From positions 62,001-126,000 of the forward strand of contig JAFCMP010000024.1 of NCBI GenBank assembly GCA_017506865.1: a stretch of 64,000 nucleotides of DNA, given 5' to 3'. The notes under the pieces are model-generated. The model ran no database searches and had not been told where the DNA came from. It worked only from the letters and a program-made list of their open reading frames with translations. Position numbers and translations under genes: made by a program. Every line of letters starts with the position of its first letter. The first letter of the stretch is position 1. Positions 56,701 through 64,000 of this stretch are shown here, piece by piece. This DNA is from Tribonema minus. Its lineage: Eukaryota > Sar > Xanthophyceae > Tribonematales > Tribonemataceae.

Positions 56701-56981
56701 GCTGCGGAACTGTGAGCCGAATCGTCATCGGATGCGTCCGGCGCAGCAGTTGCGGCAGACCGCGTGCCTTTCAGGGCACCATCGAGGCATACGTCGCTCA
56801 TCCTTGCAGTGGCGCCGTGGATAGCGTTGACGAGATCCGGGTCTTCAAGGCCCAGCCGCTGAATCATCTCCAGCAGCGAGGCGCGAACCTTGCGGGACTC
56901 CTCATCATCGGTGCTGAGGTTCATGTCGGCTAGGCCCCTGATGAACTCCTGCATCTGCGGTTGACTTATAGGCGATCGCAT
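38649..56981 (-). CDS. DNAJC7: FG-repeat / TPR / J-domain co-chaperone (DNAJC7-like), 14 exons
   Basis: Exons 56981-56643, 56233-53910, 52854-52731, 51551-51460, 50144-50003, 48925-48803, 47837-47628, 46949-46860, 45710-45529, 44039-43901, 43083-42904, 41406-41148, 39709-39402 and 38732-38649 total 4596 nt (1531 residues) with every junction in phase. Exon 2 holds an EF-hand-like segment and an FxFG-rich region. TPR helices follow ([50 protein letters not shown]). The C-terminus is a J domain with HPD, which would stimulate Hsp70 ATPase, while the TPRs bind Hsp70/Hsp90 tails. TPR plus C-terminal J is the DNAJC7/TPR2 layout; the FG-type N-terminus recalls plant TPR-DnaJ proteins. The protein ends right after J helix IV. 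Possible fusion of exons 1-2 with a separate gene is not excluded. Confidence 0.88.
39402..39709 (-). CDS. Co-chaperone exon 13: linker and J domain
   Basis: An acidic linker ([13 protein letters not shown]) and a Gly-rich stretch lead into [20 protein letters not shown] and [11 protein letters not shown], with the essential HPD motif. Donor GTGAGC after FKE. A degenerate copy of the 5' edge lies just upstream at about 39845-39897. Confidence 0.92.
39726..39897 (-). repeat. Upstream echo of exon 13 acceptor edge plus a 57-bp duplication
   Basis: 39845-39897 resembles the first ~50 bases of exon 13 with its CTGCxG acceptor. Between them AGTCRTCAGCACGGCGTGTC is repeated twice about 57 bases apart. 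Confidence 0.55.
40519..40705. repeat. Interstitial telomere-like repeats
   Basis: Two clusters, AACCCTAACCCTAATCC at about 40519-40548 and AACCCTAACCCTAGCCC at about 40673-40700, in intron 12. Confidence 0.7.
40625..41033 (-). repeat. Three downstream echoes of exon 12 donor edge
   Basis: The last ~60 bases of exon 12 with donor recur, anchored on GCGCACCGTC at 40965, 40789 and 40625 (true copy 41142). Spacings are 177, 176 and 164 bases. Each carries AGTAGCTGTCGTAGTAGCCG or a close variant and is followed by CCGAAGTTCAACTCAGCACG-like spacer. Confidence 0.92.
41426..41440 (-). repeat. Homopolymer C tract before exon 12 acceptor
   Basis: 15 G on plus, so C on the sense strand, about 20 bases upstream of the acceptor of exon 12. 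Confidence 0.85.
41736..41771 (-). repeat. Downstream echo of exon 11 donor edge
   Basis: CACCTTGTAGTACG, then GGGTTGCGCTTGAGCGCCT, copies the 3' end and donor of exon 11 (42904 onward), about 1.17 kb into intron 11. Confidence 0.85.
41855..42790. repeat. CGACATG minisatellite cluster
   Basis: About 15 copies of CGACATG or CATGTCG, often as GTCGCGACATGGTCGTC or ACGACATGAAGT, in two blocks (41855-42085 and 42560-42790) of intron 11. Local palindromes such as GTCGTCTAGACGAC occur. A related block lies at 62222-62290. Confidence 0.8.
43100..43290 (-). repeat. Echo of exon 11 acceptor edge among telomere-like repeats
   Basis: 43190-43237 copies the first ~50 bases of exon 11 with its acceptor (CGTGCGTAGTCGCCCTGC). 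It is embedded in GGGTTAGGGTTAGGG-like sequence at 43105-43160 and 43238-43290. Confidence 0.8.
43402..43830 (-). repeat. Three downstream echoes of exon 10 donor edge
   Basis: Copies anchored on CCCTGCTG at 43768, 43639 and 43407 (true edge 43900) repeat about 55-60 bases of exon 10, reading [16 protein letters not shown] with changes, plus the donor. Intron spacers carry TACATACGTACC-type sequence. Confidence 0.93.
44128..44460 (-). repeat. Three upstream echoes of exon 10 acceptor edge
   Basis: CACCTGATAC / TACCTGATAC acceptor cores recur near 44136, 44268 and 44443, with following GATRTCGCCCGAA and ACATACATA spacers. The true acceptor is at 44040. Confidence 0.75.
44727..45397 (-). repeat. 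Four downstream echoes of exon 9 donor edge
   Basis: Starts near 45325, 45088, 44839 and 44727. Each has the TGACCTCA donor edge, then GCTGCAGAGGCAGCGCGCC-type exon sequence, up to about 70 bases, with shared spacer words TCATGACTATGAAGTCA and CTTCTAGA. Confidence 0.92.
45827..46496 (-). repeat. Five upstream echoes of exon 9 acceptor edge
   Basis: Copies at about 45827-45885, 45970-46008, 46120-46180, 46261-46325 and 46441-46496 repeat CCGTGCGCACGGCGCAGGCC, then CACGCRYGCGTCC and the CCTGA acceptor. Spacers share TTGAAAGCTGCTTGAGCC. Confidence 0.93.
46742..46812 (-). repeat. Two short downstream echoes of exon 8 donor edge
   Basis: CCTTGTTCCGTTTCAGCTCG and CCTAGTGCCGTTGAGCTTGA copy the end of exon 8 (CCTGGTGCCGTTTGAGCTTC). 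Confidence 0.7.
47872..48140 (-). other. AT-rich, coding-like island in intron 6
   Basis: 47941-48120 is only about 28% GC by my count, far below its surroundings. The minus strand is open across it for over 90 codons, in the same frame as exon 7, and reads like protein ([40 protein letters not shown]). The family is not recognised. It may be captured foreign or organellar DNA, a transposon remnant, or an alternative exon. Confidence 0.55.
48170..48668 (-). repeat. Three downstream echoes of exon 6 donor edge
   Basis: Copies start near 48594, 48369 and 48170, against the true edge 48803. Each repeats ACCTGCAGCTCTCCGGCCAT, then ATGGCCCTCGCGC and CCTTGAGGCA, followed by CTTGCAAACTTCAAGTGC. Confidence 0.93.
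48238..48257 (+). repeat. Interstitial telomere-like repeat
   Basis: TTAGGGTTAGGGTTAGGGTT, three perfect units, in intron 6. Confidence 0.9.
48980..49012 (+). repeat. Interstitial telomere-like repeat
   Basis: GGATTAGGATTAGGTTTAGG followed by GTTGGGGTTAG, degenerate, in intron 5. Confidence 0.65.
49298..49850 (-). repeat. Four downstream echoes of exon 5 donor edge
   Basis: CTCACCAGCGTGGCGGCCCT, then GTTGCAGAGCAGC, recurs near 49781, 49624, 49477 and 49298, against the true edge 50003. The nearest copy covers about 80 bases of exon. Spacers carry GTCATCGCAATCGCAC repeats. Confidence 0.93.
50202..50395 (-). repeat. Two upstream echoes of exon 5 acceptor edge
   Basis: GACTCTCCCGCGCGCGCGTC, then CGCGCGCCTGCG up to the CCTGCxACGTGTT acceptor, recurs at 50202-50265 and 50305-50395. 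GGGCATGTATGTATG intron sequence is copied as well. Confidence 0.92.
50947..50978. repeat. Homopolymer C tract (plus strand)
   Basis: C12-G-C19 on plus, inside intron 4. It is poly-G on the sense strand, so it is not a polypyrimidine tract for this gene. Confidence 0.85.
52429..52660 (-). repeat. Two downstream echoes of exon 3 donor edge
   Basis: CTCACCCGCATGCGCTCCTG, then GTTCTCCCTCTCCAG, recurs at 52429-52485 and, shorter, at 52634-52660. True edge 52731. Confidence 0.88.
52995..53420 (-). repeat. Four upstream echoes of exon 3 acceptor edge
   Basis: GCGCCGTCGCTG-type exon starts recur near 52999, 53130, 53266 and 53405. The second also keeps the TTCAATGGCAGGG intron end. True acceptor 52855. 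Confidence 0.75.
53910..56233 (-). CDS. Co-chaperone exon 2: EF-hand-like and FxFG-rich region
   Basis: 2324 nt, phase 0 to phase 2, 774 codons. The first ~60 residues ([20 protein letters not shown] ... [13 protein letters not shown]) resemble a degenerate EF-hand pair. The rest is low-complexity Ala/Gln/Pro/Gly with at least eight FxFG/FVFG-type motifs ([51 protein letters not shown]), like nucleoporin FG regions, plus RG-rich patches. It ends at CAG|GTACAA. Reverse-strand and other-frame readings of this GC-rich exon are artefacts of composition. Confidence 0.8.
56643..56981 (-). CDS. Co-chaperone exon 1
   Basis: 113 codons from ATG at 56981 to a GTACGC donor, phase 0. The sequence ([34 protein letters not shown]) is helical and acidic and carries no recognised domain. 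An earlier in-frame start is possible because the frame stays open upstream. Confidence 0.65.
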
Positions 56982-56999
56982 GCTTGCCGCCAGGAATAA

Positions 57000-58740
57000 C
57001 AGGTTTTCAAATTTTAGCTGCCATCCCCCACGGCACGTGCTGCCCGCGCTGTTGCTGCTCCGGGCCGCCTGCTGCCGCGCCCGCAGCTGATGTTGACAGT
57101 CAAGGCCTCCCACCCTGGTCAAGGCTTGTCTCGGGTCAAGGCCTGTCAAACTCTTTGACGTGCATTAATAGGCGTCATTGCGATTCTAGACTTTGCGCCT
57201 GCTTTGCGCAAAAGCGCCCTGGTGTGATGAGCCCCGCGAGAAGTAAGAATCTCAAAATTATATTGGTCTACGTATGCAGAGTGTGTTCAATCATCAATTG
57301 TGCACACGCCATGTGGTCATGCAGGTTGAGGTGCCCACAACTACACCATCCCATCTATGCAAAGCGCAACTGGGGCTTTCATGTTCATGTTTGAGCTATA
57401 GCTATGGTTGTCCCCGCACCCCTTAACACCCCCAGGAGGTATGTAGAGGGGGGTGCCAGGAACAGATCTGTGTGAGCGCTTCTTCAGGTTGCCAATGCGT
57501 GTGGAAGCGTTGCCAGGTTGTCCATTTGATGTGCAACACGCGCTGCTGCCCTAGCAGCTGCAACAAATCCACTCTTCAATGCGTGACAGTCAGTCAGCAC
57601 CTGACGACAGCTTCCTGAATTCACCGTCCTTTCGCATGTGCTCGGGTTGCCTTGAAGTATATTGTCTGCGCTTCTCAGTGCCACCTATGACCATGTAGTA
57701 TATGATCGCCTTGAAAACTACTCATACAATAACAACGTGTTGCCGTGTAACCCCACACACTAGTGCACGAGGGGGCCAGAGGCGGCCAAAAGCACAATGG
57801 CATGACAACCACAGCCTCAGGATGATGGTATGTATATTTGAATTTGATCACATGCCCACCGACTGGGCATTCCAGGCACGATCTTTTGCACACCAAGACT
57901 TTACAAGATACTTACAGACTATAACATACAGTGCCCATAACATACATTGCCGTTGATTTCGCATGGCGATGCCTGCGTGACGCGCCCACCAACCCCGTGT
58001 GGTCACAGCAGGTGCGGTTTGTTCTGCGCGGCAAGCGCCCACACCCGCTGCGCAGCGTCTCTCTGTGCCTTTCTCAAGCACCCGTTTCGCCATTGGCGCT
58101 CGACCGCACGCCGCGCCCGGCACCGGCAGCAAGTGGCGACCTGTTCCACGACTCGCCTTCACGACGACGTCCCGTCAATAGCATTGCGGGGTTGGCATCG
58201 CGGCGCACCGCTGTGATGTCAGTGCTCAAGACGCACGCTGCCCTCAACACACAGCGGCACCTCAACCCTCGCCTTCGCGATGGAACCGCGCGCCGACGAC
58301 GCCGCGGGGGGGGGGGGGGGGTGCCGCAGCTGCGACGACGCGCGGCCCCGATGTCGGCGCTGCGACGATGATCCGCCGCGCACGAGTTGCAGCGGCGCAG
58401 CGCTGCAGCGTCTGGCATGCCCGCGCGTTCCCGATGCCGCATCAATGCGTGCCTCGCTGCGCATCCCCCGTATGCATGCGCTGTCCGCCACCGCCGCCTC
58501 ACTGCCGGCTGCAGATGTGATCAATGCCGTGCATCTTTAACAGAATGCCCCTGTCGTACAGGCGCCGAGACACGCCGTATCGGGGCCGCAGCGTGCGCTG
58601 CGTCGGCGACGCCAGAGCGCACAAAGCGCATGGAAAACACTCAGGCGCGCACGGCGATTCCAGCGACGGCGCGCACTTGCGCACAGTCTCCACTCACACC
58701 GCGGCGCGCCGCAGTGCGCCGTGACAACAGCACGCCGCTG
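57000..58740. other. Intergenic region
   Basis: Nothing recognisable. A 16-base G run at 58306-58321 and CG-rich words dominate the right half, which probably contains the 3' UTR of the SARAF-like gene. The left part should hold the co-chaperone promoter; no TATA box is obvious. Confidence 0.4.
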
Positions 58741-61700
58741 CTATCTGAAGGCCGTGCGGCCGAAAGCGCGCATCGCGCGCCGCGCGCCGCCGCTGCCGCC
58801 GCCGCCCATCCCCCTCCGCGCGTGGTGACCCACCGCCGCAGCCGCGCCGCCCGCCGCGATGCCGCCGGCGATGCTGCCGACGAACAGGCCCTGCGCGGCG
58901 TCGCGTGGCAGGAACAGGTGGACGAACGGCAGCGCGGGGCGGAAGAAGAAGCCGACGAGCGCTGCCACGGCGAAGCGCAGCCCCCCGTCGTCCCCTTGCT
59001 CGTCCCCCTGTTGCTGCTGAGGTTGGGTTTCCGCTGCTGCTGCTGCCGCTGCTGCGCGCTGCTGCTGCGCCTGCGCCTGCGCCGCCGCGTGCTGCCGCTG
59101 AAACGCGGCGGCCCACTGCGCGCGGCGCTCCGCCTCCGCCGCGTCCCACGCGCGCCGCTGCGCGACGTAGCCTGCCCACATCTCGCGCATCTGTTGCTCA
59201 GCAGCAGCAGCAGCGGCAGCGGCGGCAGCAGCAGCAGCAGCAGTGCTCAGCGGTCGAGGTGTCACTAATGGCTCCAGGTGAGAGCGACAAGGGTTTCACT
59301 TGAATGTCCGAGCAGCAGAAAGTGGTGGCTCGACAAGGCATTGGTGGCGATAAATATGGCCAGCAGGTCATGCACAACATATCCACAGTTGCTCAGCGAA
59401 TCTGCACAGATCTTATTTACTGTGGGCTGTGCTGGGAGTCGCGCGTAGCGCATCCGCATCGCAGCGGCAGTGGGCCGCAGGCGGGCCGGTGAGGAAACGT
59501 CAGTGGCGACTGCCACTGCAGCGCAAATAGACAGCCCGCTGCATTGTCGAATTTCACAAGGACAGATGCTAGACATGCGCAACTCAGAGCGCTCAGAGCA
59601 CCCGCATTGCAGACCTTGCAGCCTACAATAGCGCGTCATGCGGTCAGCTTGTGGCCCACGAGTCAATATACATGTCCATACTGGCGGCAAGAGAGTCAAT
59701 ACATCAGAAACCATGAGCGCTGGCGGTGACGAAAGCTAATCAAACGGCTCACACAATTGCGGTTGAGCACTGTCACAGCGGCACCCACCTTCTCCAGCTG
59801 GCGCTCGCGTGGATCCGCCCATGTAGTCCTTTGCATGCTGCACGAGAGGAGAAAACAAGCGACCACAGCAGATGAAACAGCACGCAGCATCAGCCCAGCT
59901 CTGCCACTGGCACATCTGATGGCGATGACTGCGCATGTCTGGACAGTTATTGAATAAAGGCCGTGGCTGTTCTACGAGGGGAAATGGAACACGAGGCGCT
60001 GGCAATGATGCATGAAAATGGGGCCTGTGCACCAAAGCGCTCAAAGGCGCGCACATTCTGAAGCACAGCGTCAGTCACTGGCACCGTCAGCGCACGTCCC
60101 CACTCTCAGCGATAGCGCAACCGCAACGCTTGGCACACATGCACACGTCACATCCCCGTACCTTCCCTTCTTCTGCCACCGGTCAACTGCTGCACAACTT
60201 CTGTCGGCTATGAAAATATCATGCTGTTATGTCTGCGCATCCAAATCACCCTTCTTTCGCAACCTTGTTTTGCCAATGGCCAACTGCCGAATGATCGCCT
60301 GCCGGCTATTGAAACATCACATTCCACCATGCGTGCGCGCCCACCTGTGGTCTACAAAGAAGGCGCGCCCGCTGCTGTCCTGCTGCCGCTGCCACCCCGC
60401 GGGCAGCGGCAGCCCCTCGCAGCTCTCCGGGGGCTCCGCGCAGGGGGGAGAGGGGGGCGGGGGCCCCGGCGGGGCAGGCGGAACCGCGACCGCCTGCGCC
60501 AGGGGTATGCCAGACTCGACGCCATCTAGCGGCACCGCAAACGCTTCAGGCACCGGGTCGTGGTCGCCGTTTTGAGCACTGGCATAGCGAGGGGAGCCGA
60601 GCGCCGCCGGCGCCGCCGCCGCGGTGCGCCGCCGCCGCTGCCGCTTCTGCGCGGCGATGCGCAGCAGCAGCAGCAGCGCGCCGCCGCCCGCCAGCAGCGC
60701 GTTGCGGCTGAGCAGCGGCGGCGATGAGCGCTGGTGCTGCTGCTGCGCTGAGGCGTGCGCGCGCTGACGGCTGCGCGACGCCGCGGAGGTGAAGTCGAGC
60801 TGCGGCACGGCGGCGCCGTCCGTGGCGGCGGCGGCGGCAGGTGCGGCAGCAGTGCTCAGCAGCGCGTAGTGCAGCTGGCAGCTGCCGGCGAGGATGTCGT
60901 CGTCGCTCGAGCCCGTGAGGCCCTCGCAGTTGACGTTCACCTGGCAGCGGTTGTTGAGCATTGAACGTCAGCACAGGAGGGGGGGTGTCGCGTGTAGGGG
61001 ACACGGCAGATGAAACAGAATGAGTGCGCAGCGTGCAGGAAGCACGGGCACAAGGGCGGACACTGGAGAGCTCAACGGCTCTGCGGCAGCTGTTACATAT
61101 AGTAAGAAGCGTAGCCAGCAGCTGCTGACGGGTTTGCAGTTGCCTTCGTGACCGGCGAACCTGTTGCAGGTGATGATCGTGTCTCTTGGGGTATAATCCA
61201 CAGTGAAAGCTTGGCAGTGAGGAGCAAACTCAGCGATGATGATGTAGCATCGACCAGCATTCAGCAATGACAAGTAGCGGAACAGATGGTGAGCGGTGAA
61301 CAGGAGTATGCTTTGGAAGCGACCGGCTGATGTCATACACACGTCAAGTCCTGTCATGCAAAAAAACATGGCAACAATGTACAAGCAAACTTCCCTGCTT
61401 TTTGATTGGCCATTGGCAGATATTGATCCCGGGTGAAGCATCGCAGCTGCTCGATGGCCTTAAATGCAATAAATCATTGTCGTCCTCATGCTGTTCGCTA
61501 GTTGCATGATGCCGCACACGACTTTCCGTACGCTGTTCTCTCCTTGTGTTGCGCTACGGCCTGCCAAGCGCTCTATGCATCTTCACAGGCTGCATCAACG
61601 CAGCAAGGTCCAGTTTTGCATGCTTTGCCACGAGCGCTTGTCACCACTCGGGAATTCATTCTTTGATGAGCAGACTGAAACTGTTTCATCCGCTTCAGCG

Positions 61701-62135
61701 GCACTGAGGTGATGCCTTAGTGGTGAGTCGGAGAAAGTGTTGTACTCTACGAGAGCCGAAGCGCACAAGACCTCAATAACCGCGTTCCCTCATGCTCAAT
61801 GAAAAGCAATAAACCGGCGGAAAAGGTCCGACATACACAGTGTGAGCGCCAGAGTCGACACAAATCCCGAATTCGCACCAACTCATGATGTCACTCGAGA
61901 GTTTACCTGCGTCAGCTTGTAACCATCGGGCAGATCAGCTTTGCACTCCCACGCCGGGGTCCCATCCTCTGTAAGCCCCATGTTCGCGCACAGCACGCGC
62001 TCAAACGTGTCAGCCTCGCTCCCGCACAGGGTGCCATGACAGTCCAACTGCTGCACAGGCTCGCTCCTTCTTCCCGTCGTCAGCTCATCTCTTGTGAATA
62101 TCAAGCTCTGCACGTCTTGCAGCAGCATTGGTCGC
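58741..62135 (-). CDS. SARAF: SARAF (TMEM66) homologue with an internal WW domain
   Basis: Exons 62135-61907, 60940-60345, 59828-59789 and 59190-58741 join in phase. The luminal part matches SARAF: VQSLIFTRDELTTGRRSEPV, PAWECKADLPDGYKL, then VNVNCEGLTGSSDDDIL and AGSCQLHYAL. A single membrane helix (NALLAGGGALLLLLRIAAQ) is followed by basic residues. Then comes a WW domain split by an intron: LPAGWQRQQDSSGRAFFVDH / RTTWADPR. After it lie a coiled Ala/Gln region, a hydrophobic stretch and an Arg/Gly tail ending ARRAMRAFGRTAFR, like the SARAF C-terminus. In animals SARAF sits in the ER membrane and damps store-operated calcium entry. A first exon with signal peptide is expected upstream of 62135 but was not found. 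The last exon's start (59190) was chosen for phase. Confidence 0.82.
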
Positions 62136-62159
62136 CTGGACGCTGGTTGCGGCACTCAT

Positions 62160-63010
62160 GCGCGAGTTGAGGTTCAAATGCGAGTTGAAGTAAACAATGA
62201 AGTTGAAGTTTGAACAAAGCGTGACGACGCGTCTGAGTGCGCGACACCAATCGCGACATGATGTTTTCTGGCTGTCAAGTCACGATAGTCTGGCCGTCGC
62301 GTCCCTGTTTGAACACAACCTGTCAAAGTGGTTCTATACCCGTAGATCTTCACACACTTCAACTTCACCCAAGAGAGAGCCAGAGAGTGAACACCCTTGA
62401 ACAGGCTGCCGTCTGCACAATAACATACCACGCTGGTGCACCGTCGCCTCCATTGCACAGGAATCTCTTCGCTCACTTGTAAAGTCCAGCCAAGCACCTT
62501 ATTCAACATGCACACACCAGCCTCAGAAGAGGTATACATGTACCAGCTTGCATGAAACACATGCAAACAAGGCGCGCACTTGAGCTGGTCACATTTGGCT
62601 CCATGTGAAAACACCCGCCATGGACGTGCAGCGACACAATGGTTCACGAGTGTTCATGCCACGTGTATGCCATCACCCGGCAAATGACACAGAGGGTGAC
62701 GGCAAGCACATGCGCGTGCACGCCACAGTCACCTTGCACGCCATCAGAACATGCAAAGGTTCAAACAGACGCACTTGCAGCTTGTGCAGAAAGAGCAGCC
62801 ACCAGCGGAACCGGTGATGCAGCATGCAGGTTTCCATTTATTCCCATCGTGCGGGCATGTATTCACACGCGGGCTGCTGCTGCCAGCATACAACGTGTCA
62901 AAGCCAAAATGAGGCCTGTGTGTGTATCATGCTCTGTGTGTCGCACCGTTAAACTTGACAGGCTTGCGCATCTGTACAGTACTTGTACTTACATCTAGCT
63001 TCTTCAGCGA
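62160..63010. other. Intergenic, with CGACATG-type and GTTGAAGTT repeats
   Basis: 62160-62215 has several GAGTTGAAGT / GAAGTTGAAGTT motifs. 62222-62290 resembles the minisatellite at 42700-42760. The missing first SARAF exon may be here. Confidence 0.4.
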
Positions 63011-63015
63011 AACGA

Positions 63016-63999
63016 TTACAGCTCCTCGGCATCGTGATCGTCCTTTGCGACGCCGGGGCAGTGCTCATCCATGTCCCCCGCGCTGTCGTACCGTGTGCCG
63101 CAGTACAGGCAGTACAGGTGCGTGCTCCGTAGGTACTGCAGGCAGCACGCGAGCTGCTCTGCCATGCTGAGCGCTGCCCACTCAGCGCGCAGCTCCTCCG
63201 ACATCATGCCGCCATCAGCGTCATCGCCGCCGCCGCCGCCGCTCTCCTCCCCCGCTGCCGCCGCTGCCGCCGCTGCCGCTGTCGCCGCTGCCGCTGACGT
63301 AGCAGCACCACCGCGTGCCTGCGCCGCCGCGGCAAAGCTCAAGTCGTCCTGATCGGCGCCGTCGTCGTCAGCTTCAACTTCAACTTCAGGTTCCGGCGGC
63401 CACAGCGGCGTGCGGCCGCTGACGCCCGTCGCCACGTCCATCTGCTCCACCAGGCGCTGCGCCTGCGTGAGATCCGCCGCCAGCCGCCGCGCTGCGAACT
63501 GGCCGCTCATGGACGAGCGGAACTCCTTGCGCGCCGCCAGCTCCTGCGCGCGCGCCCGCTGCTCCCTCTCGGCAGCGGCGGCCTTCGCGGCGGCGCGCCT
63601 CGCCTCCGCCTTCGACTCGTGCCCCAGGCCGCTCCTGTTCTGCTTCACTGCCGCCGCTATCGGCGCGGTGATGCCGGCCCCTCTCTTGCCCAGACCCGCA
63701 TCCCGCTTCCAGCCGAGCTTCATCAGCAGCTTGAAGCCAGGGTTGGTTGCCTCTATAGGTGTGTCGAGGCCCTCGATTCGCCGATCTGTGGCTAGTGCAT
63801 CCACTTCCTTTCTGGACAGCGTCCGCTGTTGTTCCTGCGGATGGGGCTTGAGTGCACTCCGAGCTTTCAAGCTTGAAAGTGGCTGTGGTACAGTGAATGC
63901 TGCTGACATGTAGTCATCTGCATCGTGATGATGTTGCCGTCCTTGCTGTTGGGTCTCTGCGGCTGCTGCCAGGCGTGCCTTCTTGAACCGCTTTGCCAT
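63016..63999 (-). CDS. GPATCH11: G-patch domain-containing protein 11
   Basis: Intact single-exon frame of 327 residues, ATG at 63999 and TAA at 63016. The N-terminus has the DDYMSAAF motif of this family. A G-patch follows at about residues 82-130: NPGFKLLMKLGWKRDAGLGK, GAGITAPI and SGLGHE. A long charged helix (EARRAAAKAAAAEREQRARA) precedes an acidic, Ala/Gly-rich spacer. The C-terminal DUF4187 region, QLACCLQYLRSTHLYCLYCG ... CPGVAKDDHD, has its CxxC...C zinc-like pattern. G-patch proteins activate DEAH-box helicases in splicing or ribosome assembly; GPATCH11 has been placed in the spliceosome and at kinetochores. It is slightly longer than the human protein because of the Ala/Gly insert. 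Confidence 0.95.
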   Translation of the reverse strand: MAKRFKKARLAAAAETQQQGRQHHHDADDYMSAAFTVPQPLSSLKARSALKPHPQEQQRTLSRKEVDALATDRRIEGLDTPIEATNPGFKLLMKLGWKRDAGLGKRGAGITAPIAAAVKQNRSGLGHESKAEARRAAAKAAAAEREQRARAQELAARKEFRSSMSGQFAARRLAADLTQAQRLVEQMDVATGVSGRTPLWPPEPEVEVEADDDGADQDDLSFAAAAQARGGAATSAAAATAAAAAAAAAGEESGGGGGDDADGGMMSEELRAEWAALSMAEQLACCLQYLRSTHLYCLYCGTRYDSAGDMDEHCPGVAKDDHDAEEL

Positions 64000-64000
64000 G

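Overview
This window is nuclear DNA of an intron-rich eukaryote. Genes are split by GT-AG introns, exons are GC-rich, and introns carry homopolymer C tracts, TTAGGG-like repeats, a copia-type LTR element and a hAT transposon. The gene set (SARAF, GPATCH11, a TPR-DnaJ co-chaperone, a small SMP-domain protein, a module protein with a ricin-B-like tail) fits a unicellular alga or protist of the stramenopile or haptophyte kind. That placement is inference; nothing here fixes the species.

Layout. 0.4-2.9 kb (+): 3' part of a cysteine-rich secreted or surface-type protein built of symmetric phase-1 exons and a ricin-B-like C-terminal exon. 3-7 kb: no recognisable gene. 7.4-9.6 kb: a complete short copia-type LTR retrotransposon on the minus strand that encodes only Gag. 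10.6-11.1 kb: a foldback element and a hairpin. 14.8-26.5 kb (+): a SAM-like exon, a non-coding LTR-type element, an HNH-nuclease-like gene and a protein-kinase gene, set among diverged repeats and sharing a duplicated 57-nt exon. 28.9-33.1 kb: a hAT transposon with a multi-exon transposase. 33.7-35.4 kb (-): a five-exon membrane-protein model. 36.8-37.1 kb (-): an SMP-domain protein. 38.6-57.0 kb (-): one 14-exon gene for a 1531-residue FG-repeat/TPR/J-domain co-chaperone. 58.7-62.1 kb (-): a SARAF homologue with a WW domain in its cytosolic part. 63.0-64.0 kb (-): complete GPATCH11.

The most unusual signal is in the introns of the co-chaperone gene, and in smaller form in the cysteine-rich gene. 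Ten of its 13 introns hold tandem, diverged copies of the neighbouring exon's edge together with its splice site and adjoining intron sequence. Copies of a donor edge always lie downstream of the real donor; copies of an acceptor edge always lie upstream of the real acceptor. I count about 38 such exon-edge echoes. The 14-exon reading was built by hand from splice signals; every junction keeps phase and the total length is divisible by three, which supports the model. Repeated tandem duplication across exon-intron borders appears to have lengthened these introns and filled them with decoy splice sites.
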